This document shows positions 10,601-20,240 of a stretch of 64,000 nucleotides of DNA, in pieces. The DNA is from Coix lacryma-jobi var. lacryma-jobi. Taxonomy: Eukaryota > Streptophyta > Magnoliopsida > Poales > Poaceae. The stretch lies in contig CM019825.1 of NCBI GenBank assembly GCA_009763385.1, positions 21,443,499 to 21,507,498 on the forward strand, given 5' to 3'. Position 1 is the stretch's first letter; each line of letters begins with the position of its first letter. The position numbers and the translations under genes are program-made. Below the pieces are notes generated by a model. The model made no database searches. It was not told where the DNA came from and was given only the letters and a program-made list of their open reading frames with translations.

Positions 10601-11889
10601 TCTCCTCCTCCGAGCTCGAGGAGCTCAGCTCGGGGGACCCGTCCCCAGGCTGACGGTTACGACGAGCCTTCGCCAGTCTCTGCTCCCGAGCTAAGCGACG
10701 CAAGTTTCTATCTTTCTGTTTCTTCTTTTTTGCATCCTTGCTCTCCTTGTCCTTTTGAGCAGAGAGGCGCCTCACCTGAGCATCCGCGGCGTCCTCCCTC
10801 ACCGGGGGCCTCGACGCGCGACAAGTAAATGCCCCCTGGAGAAAGAGAAGCGTGATGAGACAAACCACAAGACGGATGCAAACGGGTCGAAGGAGGAAGA
10901 AGGGGGAGGAGGCCCGAGATGGCTCAACTCGAGGGAGGCTTACCAGGTCAAGACACCCCTCGTCGGGTGCCATCGCAACCAGGTTGGAGAGTTCAGGGAC
11001 GAACGTCCCCTGGATCGTGATCGACACCGGGCGACGCCCTCGTTCCGGGACAGCCTCTCTTCGGCCATCCTCGAGTGGTTGAGCGCCTCGAGCTGAGCCT
11101 GCGGGCCCATCTCGTGCATAAGAAGGGGGCGGTCCGCCAGCGGAAGGACTCTTCGCTGGTGGAACGCCCAAATGACCGCTTGCACGGTCAGCTTCTTCTC
11201 GTCCACCAGCATCTTCATCAGCTCCATCAGCGGGGCCAGGTGGCGTTGCCTGTCCGCCGCAACACCCCAGGTCCACTTCTCCGGGCGTTGAATGAGGACA
11301 CGGCCGGTGTACTGCGGAAGGAGGCCACCTTCGTTCCGAAGGTAGAACCAATGGTCGTCCCACCCGGCCTGGTTGGAGGAAAGCTTGTACCGTAGGTACT
11401 CGCGGGGGACATTGGCCGACGAGGTCCCCGCCCTCGCAGTAATGGCAAGGGAGCCCATACGCACGGGCCGCCTCCCGCTGGGCTTCAGGGACTTGATGAA
11501 GAGCTCGCCCCGGAAGAAGAGATGACGAACATCTCCCAGTGCGGCTCCATCTTCAGGTACCCCTCGCACACCGCGGCGAATATGGCGGCGTGCGAGATGG
11601 AGTTGGGGGAGAAGTGTTGAAGCTCCACCTCGAAATGGTGGGTCAGCCCTCGCAGGAAGCGGCTCGGAGGGACGCCGAGCCCCATGCGGTGGTAGCGCGT
11701 GAAGCTCACCACGTACCCCTCCGGCGGGTGCGGCTCCCGGTGCTCCGCCGACGGGATAACCCACCATGCGGGCCCCTCCTCCGGGTTGGGGCGCAGAAGC
11801 CCCTGGGCCACCAGCGAGTCCATCTCGCTCTGCGTCACCTTCGACGGGCTCCAGTCCTCGGCCGGCAGCATCTGTGTCTGGGCGGCCAT
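7606..11889 (-). CDS. Antisense five-exon accessory gene of element A (gypsy-type 'transposon' domain plus coiled coil)
   Basis: Exons inferred on the - strand are 11889-10944, 10835-9790, 9707-9530, 9454-8230 and 8145-7606. Every intron starts GT and ends AG, and all four positions recur in element D (56893-61160). Exon 1 encodes a domain resembling the 'putative gypsy-type transposon' family (FLRGLTHHFEVELQHFSPNS; EPHWEMF). Exon 2 is charged and low-complexity, with Ser and Asp/Glu runs. Exon 4 contains an Ala/Glu/Arg-rich segment, probably a long coiled coil. Exon 5 ends EEYRTDED then stop. A TATAAATA box lies 126 bp upstream of the ATG. Small indels break frame in exon 1 (about 11520) and exon 3. 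The function is unknown; an antisense gene here is known from Grande-type elements. Confidence 0.78.
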
Positions 11890-12014
11890 GACGGTGGCGC
11901 GGCGCGGATCCGAGCAGCGGACGGGCGACGGCTAGCTCGAAGGAGAGGGTGCGTGAAGGCTACGGCGGCGGCGAAGGCAAAGGCAAAGTAAAGGGTTCTT
12001 TTTCCCTCTTTCGA

Positions 12015-12022
12015 TATTTATA
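12015..12022 (-). promoter_or_regulatory. TATA box of the antisense accessory gene in A
   Basis: The + strand reads TATTTATA, so the - strand is TATAAATA, 126 bp upstream of the ATG at 11889. The same box stands at 56745-56752 in element D upstream of the same gene. This supports transcription independent of the LTR. Confidence 0.75.
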
Positions 12023-13280
12023 GGGAGAAATCCAACGGGCGGGATCTCCCACGACGTAAAAAGGTAACAGAATGCATTCAATGCGCCTACCTAACCGCGT
12101 CTCGAGCCGGGTGCAGGTTACACGCGTTACCTCTCCATTCGCTCCACTACCCGGGCCCGCCACGACCGTCGCTCCGGCTTCGTGTCCGCTGCTCTCCTCG
12201 ATGGTTTCCGCCTAAAAAGGCGCGCCCAACGGGCAGAAGAATTCCAGACGACGGAGGCTTCTTCACAAAGGTAAAAACGGGCCCCGGCCCTAAGTCTCGA
12301 AGCAGCGAAGGCTGGCCCTCGAAAAGGGTTCGACAGCCGGCTCCGAGCGCCCGAGTCAGGGACACCAAGGGGCGCCACTCGCGGCATTACTCGAGGGCCG
12401 AACCCTCGAGGCCTCTCACGTGTATCCAAGGCAGGGAGCTCGACGTGCAGAGAGATCCCCTCCGAGGGAGGCATCGAGCCACCGGGCCCTATCGAATGGA
12501 CCCGGCACTCCTGCAGACTGAGCACCCATGCTTTATGAGACCGCCTCCGGGCCACAGTCGACCCCTAACGAACGGGGCACGAGCTCTCACTTGGATTCCC
12601 CGTTACCAGCTCACCGGGAACCTCGATACTCGCCCACTCGGGGTAGTACGAGGCATCCCCCCTCGCATCCGATCGAAAGGACTCGCGGGATGACAAGCCA
12701 GGGCAATCGATATGCCGGACAGCTCGAGGAGCCGGCCAGTCGGTTCAGCCTGGCACCCCTCGACGAAAGAGGGTCTATAAACTCGGACAGTTGCGACTAA
12801 TCTCTTTTCTTTGTGTGAGCGTGAGATTTTCAGGCCGCGGGTAAAAGCTCGACCCCTATCTCGCCTGAGCCCTCGAGACCAGGCCCAGGATAAACGCTCG
12901 TTCTCCGCCTCGTCCGGGCCCTCCGAGCCTAGCCTCGAACGAAGTCTCCCACGGCAAGGGAAGGTTACCGCGACTATTTAATATTATTACCAAACCACAT
13001 TTCGAGCCTGTTGACAGGTACACACGGCGCCGCGATCTGCGCGTCCTGACGATATCCGCCTAACAAGGCGCATCCGCCGGCAGAAGGCTCCCAACCGACG
13101 AAGGATTCTTCGGAAAGCCACGAGGGAGTCCTAACCACTCCCCCATGGCCTCGGGGGGCTACACCCGCGGGTGTCGCTCGCACGACACTCACGGAATCAA
13201 ATCGACGAGACCCTCGAGACCAGTCAGCTACCCATCGAGATCCCAACCTGGAGCCCATGCTCGAGTGCAAGCACTCAAAC
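12023..13280. other. Non-coding region between the antisense promoter and the 3' LTR of A
   Basis: About 1.26 kb with no recognisable coding region. It is conserved in element D (about 55488-56744), so it is an integral part of the family. It presumably contains upstream elements of the antisense promoter. A sense-oriented TATAAA occurs near 12774, but the D copy lacks it. Confidence 0.65.
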
Positions 13281-13297
13281 AAGGGCTCGGGGGCTAC
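13281..13297 (+). other. Polypurine tract region of element A
   Basis: AAGGGCTCGGGGGCTAC directly precedes the 3' LTR start. The same sequence, reversed, abuts the LTR of element D at 55471-55487. It is the expected plus-strand priming site, although it contains some pyrimidines. Confidence 0.75.
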
Positions 13298-14684
13298 TGT
13301 CGGTGGTACAAAAAAGGGGGTACCCCCAATCAACGCAAACACCCGAACACTCCGTCTCCGTCTCGCCCGAGCCTTCCCAGCGAGGCCTCGGGCGAACGCT
13401 CCGTCTCCGTCTCGCCCGAGCCCTCCCAGCGAGGCCTCGGGCGAACGCTCCATCTCCGCCTCGCCCGAGCCCTCCCAGCGAGGCCTCGGGCGAACGCTCA
13501 ATCTCCGTCTCGCCCGAGCCCTCCCAGCGAAGCCTCGGGCGAACGCTCTATCTCCGTCTCGCCCGAGCCCTCCCAGCGAGGCCTCGGGCGAACGCTCCAT
13601 CTCCGTCTCGCCCGAGCCCTCCCCAGCCAGGCCTCGGGCGAACGCTCTATCCGCTCTATCTCCGTCTCGCCCGAGCCCTCTCAGCGAGGCCTCGGGCAAG
13701 CACGACCACTCCCCGTCTCGCTCGAGCCCTCCAAACCTCGGGCAAGCGCGCCTCCACACCTCGAGCCTTAACGCATGAACCTCGAGCTGCTCAGACAGTC
13801 GTACCAGCCCATACCACGCATTTAACACCTTCACCTACTCCGGTCATGTCCACTAGTGCACGGCGTGTGCCACAGTAACTCGGTGTAAAGGTCAAGTCTC
13901 GTTTTCACCACAAGCATGGGCAAAAGGGCACCAGTGCAGCACTGCGGCCATGCCGGGCACTGTAACCCCTCGAGGCCGGCTACGCGCCCCTCGAGCCAGG
14001 CACTGTAACCCCTCGAGGCCGGCTCCGCGCCCCACGAGCCCTGCACTGTAACACCTCGAGGCCGGCTCCGCGCCCCTCGAGCCCCCGTGGCACCACCTCG
14101 AAGCTGGCTCCGCGCCCTTCGAGCCCTAACTACTTTCGTGCTGTTGGAGGACAGGTACCCCAAGACCCGGAAGGACCTCACCGCGTACTGCACATTCCGG
14201 GATGGGTGTTGTACGGCTCCCGCCTTGTCGCGCCCCCACGTCCGCGCCCGGGATGGAAGCCACGACTCAAGGACGCCTCAACAGCGACGATCACATCGGC
14301 TCCAGTGGCCCCGACAAGACAGGGTTCCTACCCTTCTCCGTATGGGGTACCATGCGCCCCGACACCTGTAATTTTTTGTAACCCTGGCCTCCCCTTGCTC
14401 TATAAAAGAGGACGCTAGGGCCCTCATTCGGGAGGAGGGAGAGAACAGACGAGTCCACGCACAAACACAAGTCTGGACTCCGGTCCACGCTCACTGAGCT
14501 TGTATTTTCCCCTGTACAAGCACTTAGGTGCAAGTAATACAAGAACATCTCCCCCCGCTGGACGTAGGGCCTTCTTTGCCCGAACCAGGATAAATCTTTG
14601 TGTCCCCTTGCATCACCATCCAGGAAGAGAAGCACGCGATCATATTACTCGTTGGTGTGATACCCCGGGTACGAAACACCGACA
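13298..14684 (+). repeat. 3' LTR of element A
   Basis: It pairs with 254-1639 over its whole length, starts TGTCGGTGG, ends CCGACA and is followed by the target duplication GTGGT. It contains the 49-bp array (13350-13745), the 44-bp triplet array and TATAAAAG at 14401-14408. Confidence 0.95.
13350..13745 (+). repeat. 49-bp tandem array in the 3' LTR
   Basis: Same unit as at 305-705, with the GCCCGAG/CTCGGGC inverted repeat in each unit and the same number of units apart from single-base differences. Confidence 0.88.
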
Positions 14685-14914
14685 GTGGTACTGCGCGAGT
14701 TTTGCAGGTACACGCACGCGTGCGCGTTCGGTGGTACTGTGTCCTTCCCAATCTCTCTTTGCGTGTGTGTGCGAGTTTTGCAGGTACACGCACGCGTGCG
14801 CGTTCGGTGGTACTGTGCGCTTCCCAATCTCTCTTTGCGTGTGTGTGCGCGTGTGGTGGTGTGAGTGTGGTGTGTGTGGGTTATGTGCGTCCAAGTTGTA
14901 TCTGATAAAAAAAA
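14685..14914 (+). mobile_element. SINE, 3' half with A-run tail
   Basis: The sequence continues the SINE interrupted at 253, after the duplicated GTGGT. It holds two copies of a 76-bp tandem unit, a TG-rich stretch and a run of A that ends at the second copy of the 18-bp target duplication (14915-14932). Confidence 0.7.
14698..14849 (+). repeat. 76-bp tandem duplication within the SINE
   Basis: TTTGCAGGTACACGCACGCG occurs at 14701 and again at 14777. The whole 76-bp stretch, including TTCGGTGGTACTGTG and CCCAATCTCTCTTTGCG, is duplicated with few differences. Confidence 0.85.
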
Positions 14915-14985
14915 AAGAAGCTGGAAGGCATGAGTTTGAGATAGGTGGGACCCACAAAAACCTAAAATAACCTATAAAAAATATA

Positions 14986-15218
14986 CCCAATTCATCCCAA
15001 TTTATAAGACGTTTGACTTTTTTGACGCTAAGTTTGCCCACTCGTCTTATTCAAAATTTTATGCAAAATATCACTTTTTTATCGTGGCTTTGTTTATTAA
15101 TAAAAATTCTTCAAAAATAACTTAAATTTGTTTTTGTTTGCATAATTTTTTTAATAAGACGAGTGGTCAAACTTGACGACAGAAAAATCAAATGTCTTGT
15201 AATTTAAGATGGAGGGAG
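14986..15218. mobile_element. Stowaway-like MITE
   Basis: This 233-bp element is flanked by TA on both sides. The right end reads, reversed, CTCCCTCCATCTTAAATT, the Stowaway (Tc1/mariner) type terminus, and the left end is a diverged match (CCCAATTCATCCCAATTT). The inverted repeats extend inward through AAGACGTTTGACTTTTTTGA and GACCACTCGTCTTATT-type arms. It is non-autonomous with no coding capacity. Confidence 0.82.
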
Positions 15219-15221
15219 TAT

Positions 15222-15618
15222 ATAAAATTATGCACCGAGAAAAAGATCGGTCTCATAGCTTTAGAACGGTACATGATTTGTTCGGAGCACTAAATGATAT
15301 ATGCCAAACTAATGTCCTGAATCTGTATGTGAAATGACACCAAATGCATCGTATAAAACGTGCATGCATCCATGTAAAACATACGAACTACTACATGTGT
15401 ATGTTTTCCATCCATGTTAATTAAGATAGCAATAGACGTGACAGACATGATCAATATGTGAAGGGACGTGCGAATGACTCGCATTCCCATGATCTAAAAA
15501 CATGATATTCAAGAACAGGACTCGATCAAATCATTAACTAAATTTATATAAAAATAATATTAATATATTTATCAACTGAGTAAGTACCTTAGATTGTCAT
15601 GAATATATTTTTTATATC
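15222..15618. other. AT-rich intergenic stretch, nothing recognised
   Basis: No reading frame, RNA gene or transposon terminus could be supported here. Confidence 0.5.
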
Positions 15619-15717
15619 TGTTCATTTGGCTTATCAGTCGTACTTCGGTTTATTCTTTTTTACAAAACATTATTGAAACAACCGAAATCAGCCGTAAAAA
15701 CGGCCAGCCGAACAGCA
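15619..15717. mobile_element. Short MITE-like hairpin
   Basis: About 100 bp begins TGTTCATTTGGCTTATCAG and ends CCAGCCGAACAGCA, imperfect inverted ends of a type common in grass MITEs. No target duplication is clear, so the call is tentative. Confidence 0.4.
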
Positions 15718-15718
15718 C

Positions 15719-16814
15719 GGTCCGGATTTCCAGAGGGGCTCCGGTTTCTCAAGAAAATATACTAATCAGGGTACCAAAGCCATACTAAAAGGTACAAAAA
15801 AATAAATCCATCAAAGAATCAGAGCTAAAAAAATTTTCTACGGTTCTTTTTCTAAAAAAGATAGCCAAGCTTTTTATAAAGTGCTTCAACTCTATTAGAA
15901 AAAGGGAGAATTAGCTCTGGGACACTCCGGAAGGCCAGTCCACTCACTTTCAATATTTGCCAGAAGACACTGTGGTTTCGTATAATTGGCAATGGACATG
16001 GACTCTCATCTAATAGTTTTTATAAAATAGATATAAAATCATATAAGTGCTAGAAAATTATACTATAAATTTTTCTACACTCTACATGATAAGAATTATA
16101 AACTAAAAATATTGTTTTGTGCTGAAATGATCATTTTGCCCCACTTCATAAATAAAACAAAGATAATCATGGTTAATTGCTTATGATTGTAGGTCACTAC
16201 AAATCTGGGACAAAATCATAGAATGCGTACATCAACAAATCTTGACAATGCTAAAAATATTAGCTCAAAATAATAAAGTTTATAGTGACATATTTAGCAT
16301 GACTGAATTATAGATTTATCTCTTGTGGAGCTTAATTGATATATTAAACTTTGTTATTTTGATATGATATTTTTATGATAGACAAGATTTGGTGATGTAT
16401 GCATTCTGTGATTTTGTCAGTATTTTTATATATTACAAATAAATTAACTAATTAATCATGGTTATCTTTGTCTATTCATGAAGAGAGGCAAAATTATCAT
16501 TTTAGTGCAAAATAATATTTTAGCATGTAGTCTTATCATGTAGAGTGTCGAAAAAAATTATATTATAATTTTTGGCACTTATATGATTTTATATCTATTT
16601 TATAAAATTATTGAATGAGGGTCGATGTCTATTGGCCTAATTACACGAAACCATAGTGTCTTCTGGCAAATATTGAAAGTGGATGTGTGCACCGGCCAAT
16701 TTAGGCCTTTTGGAATGTCCCAGGGACAATTCTCCCTAGAAAAAAAATGTTCCATAGAGGAGTCAGAGCTGAAGCCATTTTAAGGAGGAGCCAAAAGCCC
16801 TGTGGAACTGGCCC
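15719..16814. mobile_element. Outer fold-back element interrupted by a MULE-type element
   Basis: The left end (GGTCCGGATTTCCAGAGGGG) and the reverse complement of the right end (GGGCCAGTTCCACAGGGC) are imperfect inverted repeats. Both continue inward with GCTCC-type matches. The 833-bp element at 15904-16736 splits it. The family is not assigned. Confidence 0.4.
15904..16736. mobile_element. MULE-type fold-back transposon with long inverted repeats
   Basis: An 833-bp element with an 8-bp direct repeat on both sides (TAGAAAAA, 15896-15903 and 16737-16744). The arms are long: the left starts GGGAGAATTAGCTCTGGGAC, the right reads back GGGAGAATTGTCCCTGGGAC, and similarity continues several hundred bases through CACTTTCAATATTTGCCAGA. 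It has no coding capacity. The repeat length would fit hAT (8 bp) or a Mutator-like element (8-9 bp); the long arms favour Mutator-like. Confidence 0.75.
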
Positions 16815-17731
16815 TCAACCAAACTTAAATTAGTTTGACTCATCAAACCTAAAATTATATCTTTTGGGGGATAACGGTAGAAGAGATTGGGCATGAGTGA
16901 CTACACATCAGACGTGAAAATCGTGATCGTGTTACTGGTATAGTGCAAACATGACGGTCACGTACTTAAATGGACACAAATACGTAAGATGTACATAATC
17001 ATATTTTGCGGTTTAACCAAATGTGGCAAAAAAAAAGGAAAATTGGCCAGCGAACACTGAAAGTGGAGGTCGTTTGTTGGTGGACACTCAAAGTGAAGTC
17101 ATTTGCTGAAAGACACTCTGTTTCTTGTCAAATTTGCTGATAAACACTGTGGATAATAAGATAAATTTACAAAATCGTTATAAAATCATGTAAGTGTCCA
17201 AAAATTATACTATGAAATCTTCTACAATCTATATGAGATGAAACTATGATAAAATATGGTTTTGCACTAAAATAATCATTTTTCCTCCCTTCAAATTAAG
17301 CAAAATTATGCTATAGTTAATTTGTTCATATAATTGGAGGACACTAAAATTTTGGAAAAATTACAGAATGCGTACATCACCAAATCATACTGTAAGTGCA
17401 ATCAAGCCCTAATTGTGGGTTTTGGTGATAATGACCACACGATTGGAGAACTAATGAGATTCATGAAGTTGATAAGCAGGTTATGATAAGAAAGGATGGT
17501 GTATGTACGTTGGTGGACCCCCATACTACATTTCATCGGATCCGGACTCAAAGTGATATATCAAGCTTTTTCATTTGAATTTGAGTTATAGGAATGCCGT
17601 ACTATCAAGGGGGAATGCAAATACATTGCTATGGCTGAATGACATGTGCTCAAACCAACCCAAGCCATCCATGTTTCTAACCAAAGACAGCTGCACTGAA
17701 TTCCAATCCAACCCTGTCTGATTGGTAGGCA

Positions 17732-17798
17732 CGGCAGTGCCGCTCTTGCCGCGGCAGTGCCGGGCCGCGGCACTGCCGGGCTTCGGCCGGCACTGCCG
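17732..17798 (+). promoter_or_regulatory. Palindrome cluster 1 of B (LTR, upstream of TATA-like box)
   Basis: Four copies of CGGCAGTGCCG or its complement CGGCACTGCCG (arms CGGCA/TGCCG around one central base) lie in 67 bp. A TATTTA sequence follows at 17829-17834. The position relative to the likely promoter suggests a regulatory role; that role is inference. Confidence 0.7.
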
Positions 17799-18518
17799 CG
17801 ACTTATTGTAACCGTTGGCAGGAGGAGATATTTACTCCATCTCCCTGCCACCCCAACGGTTATCCACGACCATAACTCGTCATCTACCTCCAGACAAGCC
17901 TCTCTTCCCCATTGAAGGCTCTCAACTCCCCTCTCACCAATCCTTCGATTTCCATTGATTCCAAGTGATTGAGAGGCTTAAACCTTCATCAAAGAGAAGC
18001 CCTAGCGAGATCTACTTCCTAGAGCACTTGATTTGAGCCATAGCCGGTGGATTTGCTTCTATTACTCTTGGGTTCTTGGAACCCTAGCCGGCTAGGCGTC
18101 ACCCTAGAGCCTTGCCAACTTGTGTGGCAGCCTAGGGAGGTTTGTTGTAACGATTGTTCAGCTAGTATTATTACCCCTCACCTCAAGGATTTGGTTCCTT
18201 GACTTGAGAACGAGGTAGAGTAGAGTGCAGAGCTCATGACCTAAGTGGTCAACCTCAACAACGTGGAGGTAGGCAAGCCTTGGTGGCGAGCTGAACCACG
18301 GGATAAATCACTTGTCTCTTGTGCTTGCTTAGTTTCATTCTTCATATTCATGAGCTTGTGATAGATTCTAGGGTTTGGCCTGATCTACTTTATTCCTCTT
18401 ATTTGGCTTGGAGTAGTTGGTTCTGCTGGTTCATAGAACTGGTTGTAGCATTTCTATTCATATAGAATCAGTTAGTTGTGGCTGGATTTCGAATTGCAGC
18501 TTCTGGTCTCACACTGCG

Positions 18519-18585
18519 CGGCAGTACCGCGCTGGGGCCGGCAGTGCCGGGCAGCGGCAGTGCCGGGCACAGAGCGGTAGTGCCG
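18519..18585 (+). promoter_or_regulatory. Palindrome cluster 2 of B (LTR 3' part)
   Basis: Four CGGCAGTGCCG-type units, some with TA in place of CA (CGGTAGTGCCG, CGGCAGTACCG), lie about 690 bp downstream of the first cluster's TATA-like box and shortly before the LTR end. Confidence 0.7.
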
Positions 18586-18666
18586 GGCTTATCTAATTAA
18601 GTTTTGAGCTGTGATTTTTGACAGGCCTATTCACCCCCCCCTCTAGGCCACACAGGTCCTTACAAG

Positions 18667-18682
18667 TGGTATCAGAGCCTGG
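18667..18682 (+). other. Primer binding site of element B (initiator Met tRNA)
   Basis: TGGTATCAGAGCCTGG lies 2 bp after the LTR. It is the classic complement of the plant initiator methionine tRNA 3' end used by copia elements. Confidence 0.93.
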
Positions 18683-18712
18683 TCTCTCAGCAGCACTTCA
18701 CCGTGCGAGAGA

Positions 18713-20240
18713 ATGGCCACCGACGGAGGAACGGGTAACGTTAGCGTTGTGCAACCCACACCTGAAGTGGAAATGCACACCGCTAGCAACAATGAAAGTC
18801 TCTCCACAGCAAGTGAGAAGCCACCTCCTCAAATGGGTGTGTCGGCCGAAGAGCTCGCAAGAAGAAGAAAGGAGGAAAGAAGATTGAGAAGAGAAGCTAG
18901 AGCCAAAGCAAGAAGAGAAGATGCAGCGGCTCTCAAAGCAAGAGAAGAAAAGGCTCAAAGAAAAGAAGAGAGAAGGATTAGAAGAGAAGAAAGAGCCAAG
19001 AGAAGAGAAGAAAAGAAGAAGAAGGAAGAGCTCCAAGCAAAGAAGAGTGTGAACTTGAGTGATGACTCAAGTAGCACCGAAGATGGAGATGATCACTTCT
19101 CCTACACATTAAGGACAACAAGAAGAAGGAGGAGATGAAGAAGTCATATAAAGAAGTATCCTTTAACTATTCTTCTATGACTAACCATGACTCTAGGCCT
19201 CTCATCAATGTGCCCGCGGGCAAGTTACCTCGTTTCGACGGGACTAACTTTGCCAAGTGGAAGCACATTATGAAGACCTATCTTATTGGTCTCCATCCAG
19301 GTATTTGGGAGATAGTGCACAATGGACTTGAAGCACCGGTTGATCCAAAGAGCCCCACTCAAGATGAATTCCGCAACATTCATCTCAATGCTCAAGCCAC
19401 TAGTGTGTTGTTAGTGCCTGGATGGTGATGAGTACAACAAGGTCATGGGAGTTGAGGTTGCAAAGGAGATTTGGGACACATTGCATATAGCTCATGAAGG
19501 GGTTGACAAAGTGAGGCAATCCAAGATTGACTTGTTGATGGCTAAGCTCAACGGTTTGTGATTTGTGATGGTGAAGGTCCACAAGAGATGTTTGATAGAT
19601 TGATGGTGATTGTTGGTAAGATTAGAGGGCTAGGTGGAAATGAAATCAATGATCACAAGGTTGTGAAGATCATGTTAGAGGCATACTCACCTAGGAATGA
19701 GACCGTAGTGACATTGATTAGGGACAAGAAGAAGTTTGAGCAATTCACACCTAGTGATGTGCTTGGAAGGATTATCACATTTGATATGCAAAGAGAAGAG
19801 GCAAATGAGAGAAGGAAGCTTGGAGAGTTGCAAGCTAGGCTAGATGGGATGAAGATCAAGGATGTGGCACTTAAGGCTAGCAAGCCATCAAGGCAAGCAA
19901 CATCAAGCAAGGCAAAATCAAGCAAGCAACCCCTCTACAAGCAAGCCCAGCAAACAAAAGAAAGAAAATTGAAGTTGGCGGACAGCACTTCATCATCTTG
20001 TGGAAGAAGAAAGTGATGGTGACAGATTGCATCTTTTGTTTTTTGAAATTGGTGATATAGCTCTTTTCATGAGAAGATACGCAAGGGGCTCAAGAAGGAA
20101 GGTTACAAGTTTGTAAAGAGAAGGTTTCCAAACAAGAAGAAAAGAACTTGCTACAATTGTGGAAGCACCGATCATTTCATAGCACATTGTCCACATGAGA
20201 AGAAGGACAACTTCAACAAGGGCAAAGAAAGATGACAAGA
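18713..20240 (+). pseudogene. gag: gag of element B, frameshifted
   Basis: The start is the first ATG after the PBS. The N-terminal 140 codons (18713-19138) are rich in Arg, Lys and Glu, likely coiled coil. A second frame (19135-19428) holds the copia-gag core (LPRFDGTNFAKWKHIMKTYL). A third (19558-20016) continues with EMFDRLMVIVGKIRGLGG. A CCHC zinc knuckle (C-x2-C-x4-H-x4-C, CYNCGSTDHFIAHC) lies at 20149-20190. Gag forms the particle and binds RNA. At least three frame breaks are present. Confidence 0.85.

Larger units (their letters stand above)
254..14684 (+). mobile_element. Element A: Ty3/gypsy LTR retrotransposon, Tat lineage (Grande/RIRE2-like)
   Basis: This is a full-length element of 14,431 bp. 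It has LTRs of 1386 and 1387 bp that start TGTCGG and end CCGACA, a 5-bp target site duplication (GTGGT at 249-253 and 14685-14689), a primer binding site after the 5' LTR and a purine-rich tract before the 3' LTR. The internal order is gag, protease, RT, RNase H, integrase, then a long region carrying an antisense multi-exon gene. Large size, RT-RH-IN order, a double RNase H region and an antisense gene before the 3' LTR are what is known of the grass Tat lineage (for example Grande). The sense coding region is broken by several frameshifts as read. The near-identical LTRs imply a recent insertion. Confidence 0.93.
17391..18664 (+). repeat. 5' LTR of element B
   Basis: 1274 bp, matched by 41373-42659. 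It contains two clusters of the family palindrome CGGCAGTGCCG (17732-17798 and 18519-18585). A TATTTA box lies just after the first cluster. Confidence 0.95.

Noticed and set aside
12774..12780. Sense TATAAA box near 12774 in element A, as a promoter toward the 3' LTR
   Set aside because: The equivalent site in element D reads TAAAAA, and no gene follows before the LTR.
18527..18580. Interpretation of the GC-rich palindromes as rho-independent-type terminators or CRISPR-like repeats
   Set aside because: The setting is a plant nuclear genome, the units are not regularly spaced with unique spacers, and they sit at promoter-proximal and coding positions.
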